Shown here: in pieces, positions 24,537 through 33,367 of the stretch
How positions within the stretch are numbered: the first letter of the stretch is position 1
Layout: every line of letters begins with the position of its first letter
DNA from: Neptunitalea chrysea
Lineage (GTDB): Bacteria; Bacteroidota; Bacteroidia; Flavobacteriales; Flavobacteriaceae
DNA: 41,750 nucleotides
Direction of reading: 5' to 3'
Assembly: GCF_027924145.1 (NCBI RefSeq)
Contig: NZ_BRVP01000026.1
Coordinates: forward strand, 1 to 41,750
Translations under genes and position numbers: made by a program
The notes under the pieces: model-generated
The model's input: only the letters and a program-made list of their open reading frames with translations
Databases searched by the model: none
Told to the model about the DNA's origin: nothing

Positions 24537-25757
24537 ATGAAAAAAATTACTTTAAACTATCTAAATTCATTTAAAGGGCTCTCTAAAGAGGTTTGGTGGC
24601 TTGCTTTAATAACACTTATTAACAGAGCAGGGACTATGGTGATTCCTTTTCTATCAATCTACCTTGGAGATTATCTTAAATTTTCAAAAGAACAAATAGG
24701 AACTGTCATGATTTGTTTTGGTTTTGGGTCTGTAGCAGGTTCATGGATTGGGGGGAAATTAACTGATAAAATTGGTTATTATAAAGTTATGGTTGGTAGC
24801 TTGGTTGCTACTGGTTTTTTCTTTTGGGGACTTCAATTCCTAAATAGCTTTTACTCTTTCTCTCTTGGAATTTTTTTAGTAATGATGGTTGCAGATACAT
24901 TTAGACCCGCTGTTTTTACCGCTTTAAATGTTTATAGTAAAGAGGAAAACAAAACCAGGTCGCTAACCTTAATACGTTTAGCTATTAACCTTGGCTTCTC
25001 AGCCGGTCCTGCTGTTGGTGGTTTCATAATTGTAACCGCAGGATTCTCGGGACTATTCTGGGTAGATGCTATTACATGTATCATTGCAGGGCTACTGTTA
25101 TTAAAAGTATTACACCCTAAAAAGGCAAAAGAAATAGACACTCATAAAACTGAAAATCCATCATCGGTGTTTAGCGATTTTCCATACTTAGTATTTTTCT
25201 TAAGCATGGTACTATTCAGTTTCATTTTTGTACAATTAATGTCAACTATGCCTTCTTTTTATAAAGAGTACCATCATTTATCGGAGGACACTATTGGTAT
25301 TATTTTAGGAGTTAACGGTTTGCTTATTTTTATTTTTGAAATGCCTCTTGTAAAATATATTGAAAAGAGAAACATCAAAAACATAGATAGTACTATTATT
25401 GGAGCCATTTTAACCACATTAAGTTTTATAGCTATACTATTTTCGTCCTATAGATTTGAATCTATATTTACAGGGATGTTATTCTTAACTTTTGGAGAGA
25501 TGATTGCCTTTCCTTTTTCCAATAGATTTGCTATGAAAAGAGCAAAAAGAGGGAATTTTGGAGAATATATGGGATTGTATAGCATTGCCTTTTCCATTGC
25601 CCATATAGCAGGCCATAAGTCAGGATTTGAAAGTATCGCTCATTACGGATATGTATTCACATGGAAGCTTATGGCAATAATAGGTGCCTTTACTGTAGTA
25701 GTACTTTGGTTATTAAAGATAATATTAAAAAGAGAAAAAAATCAGGAAGCAGTTTAA
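24537..25757 (+). CDS. MFS transporter, DHA1-like
   Basis: The 406-residue protein has twelve predicted membrane helices. Motif A is GGKLTDKIGYYKV between helices 2 and 3, and helix 4 and 5 carry ADTFRPAVFTALNV and RLAINLGFSAGPAVGG, resembling drug/proton antiporters of the DHA1 group. The basic C-terminus is cytoplasmic. It probably exports a small molecule, but the substrate is unknown. A leader with terminator directly precedes it, suggesting inducible expression. Its last 4 nt overlap the convergent Lrp-family gene. Confidence 0.88.
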   Translation: MKKITLNYLNSFKGLSKEVWWLALITLINRAGTMVIPFLSIYLGDYLKFSKEQIGTVMICFGFGSVAGSWIGGKLTDKIGYYKVMVGSLVATGFFFWGLQFLNSFYSFSLGIFLVMMVADTFRPAVFTALNVYSKEENKTRSLTLIRLAINLGFSAGPAVGGFIIVTAGFSGLFWVDAITCIIAGLLLLKVLHPKKAKEIDTHKTENPSSVFSDFPYLVFFLSMVLFSFIFVQLMSTMPSFYKEYHHLSEDTIGIILGVNGLLIFIFEMPLVKYIEKRNIKNIDSTIIGAILTTLSFIAILFSSYRFESIFTGMLFLTFGEMIAFPFSNRFAMKRAKRGNFGEYMGLYSIAFSIAHIAGHKSGFESIAHYGYVFTWKLMAIIGAFTVVVLWLLKIILKREKNQEAV

Positions 25758-26209
25758 ACTCGCTTCCTGGTATTTCTTTGAATTTCACGATTCTCTACCA
25801 CATTAGATAATATAATATGGGTACGTGTTTCTCCATATTGTATAACTTTATCTATAAATTCCTCAAGATGGTTTTGATCAAATAATATCACCTCCATAAT
25901 AATATTCTCCACCCCAGTAATTCGGTAACAGTTAACCACTTCTTTAAATCCTCTTACTATTTCTAAAAAAGGTTTTAACCTACCAGAAAACACCTTTAGA
26001 GTTACAATGGCCTTTAATTGATGTCCGGTTGCTCTATGATCTATATTGGCTGCATATCCCTTTATCACCCCTAGATCTTCCATCTTTTTAATCCGTTCAG
26101 TTACAGCCGGTGAGCTCAACCCTACCCGTCTTCCAATCTCTGCATTGGTTAATCTTGCATTTTGCTGTAATAACAGTAAAATAGACCAGTTTATCTCATC
26201 TTTTATCAT
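25754..26209 (-). CDS. Lrp/AsnC-family transcriptional regulator
   Basis: The 151-residue protein has an N-terminal helix-turn-helix (NWSILLLLQQNARLTNAEIG, then RRVGLSSPAVTERIKKMED) and a C-terminal RAM/AsnC ligand domain from about 65 (LKAIVTLKVFSG, VVNCYRITGVENIIMEVI). The family binds amino acids and forms octamers that wrap DNA. It is convergent with the MFS gene. The upstream region has a TTAAAGCA dyad that may be its own operator. Confidence 0.93.
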   Translation of the reverse strand: MIKDEINWSILLLLQQNARLTNAEIGRRVGLSSPAVTERIKKMEDLGVIKGYAANIDHRATGHQLKAIVTLKVFSGRLKPFLEIVRGFKEVVNCYRITGVENIIMEVILFDQNHLEEFIDKVIQYGETRTHIILSNVVENREIQRNTRKRV

Positions 26210-26239
26210 GAAGGTATTTTTTCATTAAAACCTAAACTA

Positions 26240-26278
26240 TTAAAGCAAATTTAAAAAAATGCTTTAAAATCTAAAGCA
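26240..26278. promoter_or_regulatory. Candidate Lrp operator, TTAAAGCA half-sites
   Basis: TTAAAGCA (26240-26247) and TGCTTTAA (26260-26267) are perfect inverted half-sites, and CTAAAGCA (26271-26278) adds a third, 31 nt (about three helical turns) from the first. They lie in the gap between the divergent lrp-type gene and the gene at 26327. Confidence 0.45.
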
Positions 26279-26326
26279 AAGATACTCATTATCTTATTAA
26301 ATTTGTTAAAACAATTGCTCTAAACT

Positions 26327-26752
26327 ATGTCCATTCATTCATCACGAAACAATTCTTACAACAACCGGCTAACACATTTAGAGGTTTACAAAAAAGCTAT
26401 TGAGTTATTTAAGACTAGCAGATTACTAGCCACTTATATAACTGACAATAAAGACATTGGTTCTATGAATACCTCTAAACAAAAATCTGATAGGTACTCG
26501 TTGCAATTAGTAATGGATAGCATGAGTTTGGTTCCGGATATTGCAGAGGTACATACTACGTTTGATGTAAGCATGAAGAGATATAAAATCAGACGAATGA
26601 AAAAAACGTTAACAAGATTACACAAGTACTGTGATTATATAGAAAAGCGCTATGAGCACGCTAAAGATTATATTCACTTGCTACGACAAGAAATTATAGC
26701 TTATAGAAAAGCACATACAAGCTGGGAAAATAATCTCTTTAAGAATTCTTAA
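26327..26752 (+). CDS. Hypothetical basic helical protein
   Basis: The 141-residue protein has no signal peptide and is rich in Lys, Arg and Tyr. The stretch LEVYKKAIELFKTSRLLATYI and the later helix RYKIRRMKKTLTRLHKYCDYIEKRYEHAKDYI suggest a four-helix bundle, vaguely like the S23/IVP-type bundle proteins, but the match is not convincing. It is divergent from the Lrp-family gene and shares the same candidate operator region, so it may be an Lrp target. Function unknown. Confidence 0.7.
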   Translation: MSIHSSRNNSYNNRLTHLEVYKKAIELFKTSRLLATYITDNKDIGSMNTSKQKSDRYSLQLVMDSMSLVPDIAEVHTTFDVSMKRYKIRRMKKTLTRLHKYCDYIEKRYEHAKDYIHLLRQEIIAYRKAHTSWENNLFKNS

Positions 26753-26761
26753 TTAACAAGG

Positions 26762-27619
26762 TTAAAAAACACCTACTACACCAATGGTACCATAACCAGC
26801 TTTAAAATGCCAAGAAACTAGTTTCTTTTTACCTGGTACATTATACTTTTCTTCTGCGAATAAGAATTTATCTACTGCATCTACCGTAACAATACTTAAT
26901 ACAATTCCTGTAGTTACATCTGTTGCCCAATGAGCTCCATCCCACAATCTTGATAACGGTGCAATTAACCCTACACTATAAATACCACTTTTAACCCAAA
27001 TATTATCAAACTGTTTAGCTAGTGAATGTGCTATTGTAAATGTTAAAATAGAATGTCCTGAAGGAAAAGAATGAAATCCTGCTGCTTTACTAAAAGGATC
27101 AAAGGCATGCTTACCTAGCCCTTCCTTTGGTCTTGCACGTCCAACAATTGTTTTAGAAAATGTTTGCAATAACCCGGCGGCAGACCCTGCAGTTATCATT
27201 AAAACACCTGTTCTTCTAATTTTTTGATTGTTTGTAAACAAGCCTGTAAGGTAAAAGCTTCCCATAGCTATGTAAGCATTTTGCGGACTACCAGAATACC
27301 ATCCTATTTGCTTTAACATATGTGGAGCATGTTCATCTTGTTCACTGAAAAAAGTATTTAAATTGGTATCTAATGAATATAAAATAACCTCACTACCTAT
27401 AAAAGCTCCCGCCGTTAAAAAGTCTTTTTCTTTCCAATGAAATGGTCTAGAATATGCATATTTAATACCCTGATACGCTGTTAAACCATCATAGGTAAAA
27501 CGCTGCCATAAGCTTTGTTTTTCAGGGTTTTGCTCAGGTACTAATAAGCTATCAATCTGTGAATAAGAATGTACGTATACAAATAATAAAAATAGGGGGA
27601 TGTATTTTAGCATTTTCAA
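26762..27619 (-). CDS. Membrane-associated PAP2-family phosphatase
   Basis: The 285-residue protein has a signal peptide and then the three PAP2 motifs: KTIVGRARP, PSGH (in FHSFPSGHS) and SRLWDGAHWATDV. The catalytic histidines are in motifs 2 and 3. The family dephosphorylates phosphatidic acid, diacylglycerol pyrophosphate or undecaprenyl pyrophosphate on the periplasmic side. The specific lipid cannot be told. It stands alone, convergent with the helical protein gene at 26.3 kb. Confidence 0.9.
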   Translation of the reverse strand: MKMLKYIPLFLLFVYVHSYSQIDSLLVPEQNPEKQSLWQRFTYDGLTAYQGIKYAYSRPFHWKEKDFLTAGAFIGSEVILYSLDTNLNTFFSEQDEHAPHMLKQIGWYSGSPQNAYIAMGSFYLTGLFTNNQKIRRTGVLMITAGSAAGLLQTFSKTIVGRARPKEGLGKHAFDPFSKAAGFHSFPSGHSILTFTIAHSLAKQFDNIWVKSGIYSVGLIAPLSRLWDGAHWATDVTTGIVLSIVTVDAVDKFLFAEEKYNVPGKKKLVSWHFKAGYGTIGVVGVF

Positions 27620-27717
27620 AAAACTAGTATTTATGAAGTCACAAAAATAAAAAAATAAACTCAGCTAAGGTTTTCTATATTTTTTTAAGTTACTTTAAAA
27701 ATTAAAACTCATAATTT

Positions 27718-28266
27718 ATGAACTTATTTATGGTTCTTCTGGGTTGCACACCTGAAGGGAGATATACAGAACAACATGATATTTTTTTCGGAATTGCCGA
27801 AGAGCTCAAAGACTTGATAGACGACTTTAATGAATTTTGGCCAGAAGCTAAAGGTAAACTACATATTGATGTCTGGCGTAAAGTTGAATATGTAGATGGC
27901 TATAAAGTAAGTATACAGCCCAAAACTGGGGGAACAAAAGAAAAACAACTCTTCTTTTTAAATCTTGGAGGCTATAAACCTGGAGATTTTGAAGAATACC
28001 ATTACAAAACACTTTGCTTGGGCACTACGCAAGCAGAAGCTATTAAAAAAGCAAAAAAAACATCCTTTTACAAACATTGTGGTTTTGAAGGAGCAAATTC
28101 ACATATTGATGACAAATATGGTATTGACGTAGATGATGTATACAACGTAGAAGATATTTTAGCTCCTAAATTCAAAACTCAATTTGAGCTTACTTTTACA
28201 GTAGATGAAAATTGTAAAGAAGATAATTTTAACATTGGATACCTAAAATTAAGCACCCTCAAGTAA
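27718..28266 (+). CDS. DUF1543 domain protein
   Basis: The 182-residue cytoplasmic protein has two DUF1543 units. Unit one begins MVLLGCTPEGRYTEQHDIFFGIAEEL with the conserved GRxxEQHD motif and WRKVEYVDGYKV. Unit two contains FLNLGGYKPGDFEEYHYKTL. No activity is known for the family. A 53-bp repeat starts at the stop codon. Confidence 0.85.
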   Translation: MNLFMVLLGCTPEGRYTEQHDIFFGIAEELKDLIDDFNEFWPEAKGKLHIDVWRKVEYVDGYKVSIQPKTGGTKEKQLFFLNLGGYKPGDFEEYHYKTLCLGTTQAEAIKKAKKTSFYKHCGFEGANSHIDDKYGIDVDDVYNVEDILAPKFKTQFELTFTVDENCKEDNFNIGYLKLSTLK

Positions 28267-28315
28267 ACTACTTAGGGGCAAACCCAAGGAGCATTTAATC
28301 TCAATTATTGAGTAA
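28263..28315 (+). repeat. Dispersed 53-bp repeat, copy 1
   Basis: It starts GTAAACTACTTAGGGGCAAA and ends in CATTTAATCTCAATTATTGAGTAA. It aligns without gaps to 41495-41547, with 7-8 mismatches all in the first half; the last 26 nt are identical. It contains the hairpin CTCAAT-T-ATTGAG and begins at the stop codon of the DUF1543 gene. Confidence 0.85.
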
Positions 28316-28490
28316 ACTTTAACCTACTTACCTCATTCATCACATCATATGAACTACCGTTTTTTTACTCTTCTATTACTACCCAAGCAGCAGAAGAATG
28401 CCACTCTATACTAAAAACAGCTACGCTTAAACTATATAAAGACAAAGATTCTTTCTTTGTCATAAAACATATTAGAAAAATCAAAAAAAA
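28316..28490. other. Intergenic stretch before the icmF terminator
   Basis: It holds a perfect hairpin GACAAAGA/TCTTTGTC (28441-28461). From ATG 28349 a short frame reads MNYRFFTLLLLPKQQ, and a shifted frame continues AAEECHSILKTATLKLYKDK; this may be a frameshifted fragment of a secreted protein or chance. Confidence 0.3.
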
Positions 28491-28512
28491 CGTGGATACA
28501 TATCTATCCACG
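28483..28512 (-). terminator. Intrinsic terminator of icmF
   Basis: CGTGGATA/TATCCACG (28491-28498 with 28505-28512) is followed on the minus strand by eight T. It lies 30 nt past the icmF stop. Confidence 0.85.
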
Positions 28513-28542
28513 CTTTTGGTATATATCATTTTCTATAAAAGT

Positions 28543-31500
28543 TTACATATTTCTTCTATACTGCCCTCCTACTTCAAACAATGCGTTGGTTATCTCACCT
28601 AAAGAACAATACTTAGCTGCTTCCATTAACTCGTTAAAAATATTTTGATTTTGAATAGCAGCCTCCTGAACTTCCGACAAGCATTTAGCCGCTTGATTAT
28701 CATACGTTTTATAAAGATTTTCAAGCGTTGCTATTTGATTTAGTTTTTCCTCTTCTGTTGCTCTAATCACCTCTCCCGGGATAGTTGTTGGTGAACCTTT
28801 ACTACTTAAAAAGGTATTAACTCCTATAATCGGAAATGCCCCTGAATGTTTTAAATGCTCATAATACAACGACTCCTCTTGAATTTTAGAACGTTGATAC
28901 ATAGTTTCCATGGCTCCTAAAACTCCTCCCCTTTCGGTAATTCTATCAAATTCTGTTAACACGGCTTCTTCAACTAAATCGGTAAGCTCTTCAATAATAA
29001 AAGAACCTTGTAACGGATTCTCATTCTTAGCCAAACCAAGTTCACGGTTAATAATTAACTGAATAGCCATAGCTCTTCTTACTGATTCTTCTGTAGGAGT
29101 AGTGATAGCCTCGTCATACGCATTAGTATGTAATGAATTACAGTTATCATAAATAGCATATAACGCCTGAAGTGTTGTTCTAATATCATTAAAATCGATT
29201 TCTTGAGCGTGTAATGACCGCCCTGAAGTTTGTATATGATATTTCAACATTTGCGCACGTGCATTGGCATTGTACTTATATTTCAGTGCTTTTGCCCATA
29301 ATCTTCTGGCTACTCTTCCAATCACCGCATATTCAGGGTCAATACCATTAGAAAAGAAAAACGACAGGTTAGGTCCAAAGTCGTTAATATCCATTCCTCT
29401 ACTCAAATAGTATTCTACATACGTAAATCCATTAGCTAAGGTAAATGCTAATTGTGTAATAGGATTAGCACCAGCCTCCGCAATATGGTACCCAGAAATA
29501 GAAACCGAATAAAAGTTTCTTACTTTTTCATTAATAAAATACTCCTGAACATCCCCCATTAAACGAAGGGCAAATTCAGTTGAAAATATACACGTATTCT
29601 GTGCCTGATCTTCTTTTAATATATCGGCCTGTACAGTTCCTCTAACCTGAGTTAGGGTTTCTATTTTTATTTTGTCATATACTTCTTTAGGTAATACCTG
29701 ATCTCCTGTTACACCTAATAGCATTAAACCTAATCCGTCATTTCCTTCAGGAAGTGCACCTTTATAAGAAGGTCTTTCTATGCCTTTAGCATCGTAAATC
29801 TCTGCTAGCTTTGTTTCTACGGTACCTTCTAATCCGTTTTCTTTAATATACTTCTCGCAATTCTGATCTATTGCCGCATTCATAAAAAAGCCCAACAACA
29901 TTGGTGCCGGCCCATTAATAGTCATGGATACAGAAGTAGTAGGATTGCTCAAATCAAACCCTGAATACAATTTTTTAGCGTCATCTAAACAACAAATAGA
30001 TACTCCGGCATTCCCTATCTTTCCATATATATCAGGTCTATGATCAGGATCGTTACCATACAGCGTTACCGAATCAAATGCAGTAGACAATCTTTTTGCA
30101 GGCATTCCTAAACTTACATAATGAAATCTTCTGTTCGTTCTTTCAGGACCGCCTTCACCCGCAAACATACGTGTAGGATCTTCACCTTCTCTTTTAAATG
30201 GATACAATCCTGAGGTATAAGGAAACTCTCCAGGTACATTTTCCTGCAATACCCATTTTAAAATATCTCCCCAAGCTGCATATTTAGGCAATGCTATCTT
30301 TGGTATTTGAGAGTGCGATAACGACTCTGTATGCGTTTTTATTTCAATAGTACGGTTACGCACCTGAAAACTATAAATAGGATTCTTATAAGCATTCACC
30401 TTGGTTTTCCAACCTATGATAACCTCCCAGTTATAAGGGTCTAAATTCATTTTTACCTTATTAAACTCGGCTATTAATAAATCTGAAAACTGCTTATTTT
30501 CTTCTGTAATATAGGCTTGTAACACTTCTAATTGTAATCCGTGCTCATACAATAACGCCTCTTGCTTTGCACTATCTTCGCAATGAACTACCGTACAGAG
30601 CGTTTTAAAAATACCATATAACTTTTGAGCTACTTCACTCTGTGCAACCACCTTATTATCGTACCCACGGTTGTTTTCTGCAATCTCAGATAAATACCTG
30701 GTTCTGCTCGAAGGAATTACGAATATCTTCTCACTCATTTCTTTTGAGATTTCAAAAGTAGAGCTTAAGTCTGCACCAGCCTTCTCTACCATAGCCCCCA
30801 TTAAATCACGATATAATAAGTTTGTTCCAGGATCATTAAACTGCGAAGCAATAGTTCCGTAAACAGGCATCTCATCAACATTTGCATCAAATAACATATG
30901 ATTTCTTTGGTACTGCTTTTTAACATCTCTTAAAGCATCAAGAGCACCTCTTTTATCAAACTTATTTATTGCTACCAAATCGGCAAAATCCAGCATATCA
31001 ATTTTCTCCAATTGAGTAGCTGCTCCAAATTCTGGAGTCATTACATATAACGAAACATCTGAATGATCTAAAATTTCGGTATCACTTTGTCCGATACCCG
31101 AAGTCTCTAAGATAACCAAATCGTACTGTGCTGCTTTAAGTACCTTTACAGCATCTGCAACATGCTTAGATAATGCTAAATTTGATTGTCTTGTAGCCAA
31201 TGAACGCATGTAGACTCTGTTGGTATTAATAGCATTCATTCGTATACGGTCTCCAAGTAACGCCCCTCCTGTTTTACGTTTAGAAGGATCTACTGATACA
31301 ATACCAATTGTTTTCTCAGGAAAATCAATTAAAAACCTACGTACCAACTCATCTACTAATGATGACTTACCTGCACCACCTGTACCCGTAATACCCAACA
31401 CAGGAGTACCACTGTTTTCAATTAATTTTTCAACTTTAGCAAAAGCGCTCTTTGAATTCTCTGGAAAATTTTCCGCTGCTGATATCAATCTAGCAATAGC

Positions 31501-31992
31501 GTTTATATCCTTTTTAGCTATTAAATCAGCTTCATTTTTTAAATCAGCTCCTATGGCAAAATCCGATTTCTCTACCAAGTCGTTAATCATTCCTTGCAAA
31601 CCAAGTTCTCTCCCATCATCCGGAGAGTAGATTCTAGTAATTCCATAAGCTTGTAGTTCGTCTATTTCTTCCGGCAGAATAACTCCACCTCCGCCTCCAA
31701 AAACACGTATATGAGATGCTCCTTTTTCTTTTAACAAATCATACATATATTTAAAGTACTCCATGTGACCACCTTGGTAAGATGTCATAGCAATAGCATT
31801 GGCATCTTCTTGTATAGCCGTAGTAACAACTTCTTCTACACTCCTATCATGTCCTAAATGTATTACTTCTACTCCGGTAGCCTGAATAATACGCCTCATA
31901 ATGTTAATAGAGGCATCGTGTCCGTCAAAAAGGGATGCAGCAGTAACAATTCTAATTTTATTTTGGGGTTGGTATATATTTGGTTTTTTCAT
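28543..31992 (-). CDS. icmF: Fused isobutyryl-CoA mutase with GTPase chaperone
   Basis: The 1149-residue adenosylcobalamin enzyme has the IcmF order. A B12-binding domain comes first (1-145, with DGHDAS at 23-28 and [14 protein letters not shown]), then a MeaB/ArgK-type G-protein domain (P-loop [12 protein letters not shown], 200-211), a linker, and a mutase barrel from about 580 ([22 protein letters not shown]). In the substrate pocket, KEDQAQNT has Gln where methylmalonyl-CoA mutase has Arg (KEFMVRNT), which favours isobutyryl-CoA or similar branched substrates over methylmalonyl-CoA. It would interconvert isobutyryl- and n-butyryl-CoA in valine or branched fatty-acid metabolism. It has its own terminator, and dyads lie upstream. 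Confidence 0.92.
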   Translation of the reverse strand: MKKPNIYQPQNKIRIVTAASLFDGHDASINIMRRIIQATGVEVIHLGHDRSVEEVVTTAIQEDANAIAMTSYQGGHMEYFKYMYDLLKEKGASHIRVFGGGGGVILPEEIDELQAYGITRIYSPDDGRELGLQGMINDLVEKSDFAIGADLKNEADLIAKKDINAIARLISAAENFPENSKSAFAKVEKLIENSGTPVLGITGTGGAGKSSLVDELVRRFLIDFPEKTIGIVSVDPSKRKTGGALLGDRIRMNAINTNRVYMRSLATRQSNLALSKHVADAVKVLKAAQYDLVILETSGIGQSDTEILDHSDVSLYVMTPEFGAATQLEKIDMLDFADLVAINKFDKRGALDALRDVKKQYQRNHMLFDANVDEMPVYGTIASQFNDPGTNLLYRDLMGAMVEKAGADLSSTFEISKEMSEKIFVIPSSRTRYLSEIAENNRGYDNKVVAQSEVAQKLYGIFKTLCTVVHCEDSAKQEALLYEHGLQLEVLQAYITEENKQFSDLLIAEFNKVKMNLDPYNWEVIIGWKTKVNAYKNPIYSFQVRNRTIEIKTHTESLSHSQIPKIALPKYAAWGDILKWVLQENVPGEFPYTSGLYPFKREGEDPTRMFAGEGGPERTNRRFHYVSLGMPAKRLSTAFDSVTLYGNDPDHRPDIYGKIGNAGVSICCLDDAKKLYSGFDLSNPTTSVSMTINGPAPMLLGFFMNAAIDQNCEKYIKENGLEGTVETKLAEIYDAKGIERPSYKGALPEGNDGLGLMLLGVTGDQVLPKEVYDKIKIETLTQVRGTVQADILKEDQAQNTCIFSTEFALRLMGDVQEYFINEKVRNFYSVSISGYHIAEAGANPITQLAFTLANGFTYVEYYLSRGMDINDFGPNLSFFFSNGIDPEYAVIGRVARRLWAKALKYKYNANARAQMLKYHIQTSGRSLHAQEIDFNDIRTTLQALYAIYDNCNSLHTNAYDEAITTPTEESVRRAMAIQLIINRELGLAKNENPLQGSFIIEELTDLVEEAVLTEFDRITERGGVLGAMETMYQRSKIQEESLYYEHLKHSGAFPIIGVNTFLSSKGSPTTIPGEVIRATEEEKLNQIATLENLYKTYDNQAAKCLSEVQEAAIQNQNIFNELMEAAKYCSLGEITNALFEVGGQYRRNM

Positions 31993-31998
31993 GTTAAC

Positions 31999-32051
31999 AC
32001 AACGTTGTTTTTATACGCTTAACAATTTTACAATTTTTACCTTGTAAAATT
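31999..32051. promoter_or_regulatory. Two dyads upstream of icmF
   Basis: ACAACGTTGT (31999-32008) is a perfect 10-bp palindrome 7 nt from the icmF start. AATTTTACAA/TTGTAAAATT (32024-32033 with 32042-32051) is a perfect 10-bp inverted repeat with 8-nt spacer. Either could be a regulator site; on the minus strand the region also has near matches to a -7 box (TAAAATTG). Confidence 0.4.
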
Positions 32052-32205
32052 ACGAATTTTTTAAATTAAACATACATGTATGATTTACAAATAGTTAACT
32101 TAATGTTAAATTGATTTTTTAATAACTTAAAAAAATGTTAGAAGGTAATATTAGTCACTAAATTTAACTCTCACTTATAAAAACTAACTTTTATCTTTTT
32201 ACAAA

Positions 32206-33306
32206 ATGAAACAATTTTTAACCTTCACAATCCTGTTATTCACAGGGTTAACAATTTGGGCTCAAGAACTACCCCCTAATGCCGATCCGGGTAAATGCTA
32301 CATTAAATGTATTACACCTGATGAATTCAAAGAAGTTACCGAAACCGTTGTAATTTCTCCTGAATACAAAAAATTAAAAACCCTTCCTGCTACTTATAAA
32401 ACGGTTGAAGAAAAGGTACTTGTTAAGGAAGCTTCTAAAAAACTAGTTTATGTTCCTGCGGTTTATGAAACTGTAGAGGTATCTTATACTTCTAAAGAAG
32501 AAACTAACAACCTTAAAGTTGTTCCTGCTGAATTTGGTGATGAAGTAAAAACTTTTGAAACGTACCCTAAAATTGGACGTTGGGAGTACAAAGTATTAGA
32601 AGATTGCCCATCTGCCAATAAAGAAGATTGTATGGTTGCTTGTTTTGTTGAATATCCTGCCACCAGTGAAGATCTAGCTGTAAAAACACTAAAATTGGAT
32701 GCATCCACAGAGAAGGTTCCTGTTAGTGGTGCCAACAAAACCTATAAAAAAGAGATGGTTAAGGAAAAGGCTACCATGAAAGAAATTGAAATTCCTGCCG
32801 AATACAAAATCATCAAAAAAGAAGTAGTTGACACCCCTGCAAAAGTTATTGAAGAAACAGTTCCTGCTGTTAAAGAAACTATTACCAAAACAGTACTGGT
32901 TAAAAAAGGAGGTATGACCGTTTGGGAAGAAGTAGATTGTAAAATTGCTAGTGGAAATAATGTACTACCAATACTTTATAAATATAACAGCGCAAGACTA
33001 ACTAGTGAGTCTAAGAAAATCATTGATGATAACTTACTAAAATTAATGAAGGAGAAAACAAACTTAAGAGTTGAAATTATGGCTCACACCGACTCTAGAG
33101 GTAATGACGACTATAATATGAGTTTATCTCAACAAAGAGCTCAGAGTGTTGTGAACTATCTTGTATCTAAAGGAATTAAGAGAAATAGACTTGAAGCTAA
33201 AGGATATGGTGAAACAAGACTAAAAAATAGATGTTCTAATGGGGTTAACTGTACAGAAGCTGAACATCAGGTAAACAGAAGAACCGAATTCAGAATTATC
33301 CAATAA
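32206..33306 (+). CDS. OmpA-family outer-membrane / peptidoglycan-binding protein
   Basis: The 366-residue protein has a signal peptide (GLTIWAQ). A long N-terminal region has repeated segments of the form LPATYKTVEEKVLVKE, VPAVYETVEVSY, VPAEFGDEVKTF and IPAEYKIIKKEVV. The C-terminal OmpA domain (about 255-366) carries the peptidoglycan-binding residues in AHTDSRGNDDYNMSLSQQRA and RLEAKGYGE. It should anchor the outer membrane to the wall. The repeated part is of unknown function. A terminator follows. Confidence 0.88.
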   Translation: MKQFLTFTILLFTGLTIWAQELPPNADPGKCYIKCITPDEFKEVTETVVISPEYKKLKTLPATYKTVEEKVLVKEASKKLVYVPAVYETVEVSYTSKEETNNLKVVPAEFGDEVKTFETYPKIGRWEYKVLEDCPSANKEDCMVACFVEYPATSEDLAVKTLKLDASTEKVPVSGANKTYKKEMVKEKATMKEIEIPAEYKIIKKEVVDTPAKVIEETVPAVKETITKTVLVKKGGMTVWEEVDCKIASGNNVLPILYKYNSARLTSESKKIIDDNLLKLMKEKTNLRVEIMAHTDSRGNDDYNMSLSQQRAQSVVNYLVSKGIKRNRLEAKGYGETRLKNRCSNGVNCTEAEHQVNRRTEFRIIQ

Positions 33307-33338
33307 GTACTTAGAAAATATTAATGAAATACCATCTA

Positions 33339-33367
33339 GAGTAGTCTAAACAGGCTACTCTTTTTTT
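33339..33367 (+). terminator. Terminator of the OmpA-family gene
   Basis: GAGTAG/CTACTC with inner CT-AG pairs is followed by seven T. Its 3' arm overlaps the last codons of the convergent thioredoxin-like gene. Confidence 0.75.

Noticed and set aside
28349-28490. A frameshifted secreted protein gene
   Set aside because: The first frame starts like a signal peptide and a shifted frame continues for about 35 codons, but a perfect hairpin and the icmF terminator overlap it and no family is recognised. It is kept only as a note on the intergenic stretch.
31220-31630. Long open frame opposite the G domain of icmF
   Set aside because: It is a shadow of a well-conserved coding region on the other strand.
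31993-32205. A cobalamin riboswitch before icmF
   Set aside because: The gap is only about 210 bp, very AT-rich, and lacks the B12-box sequence.
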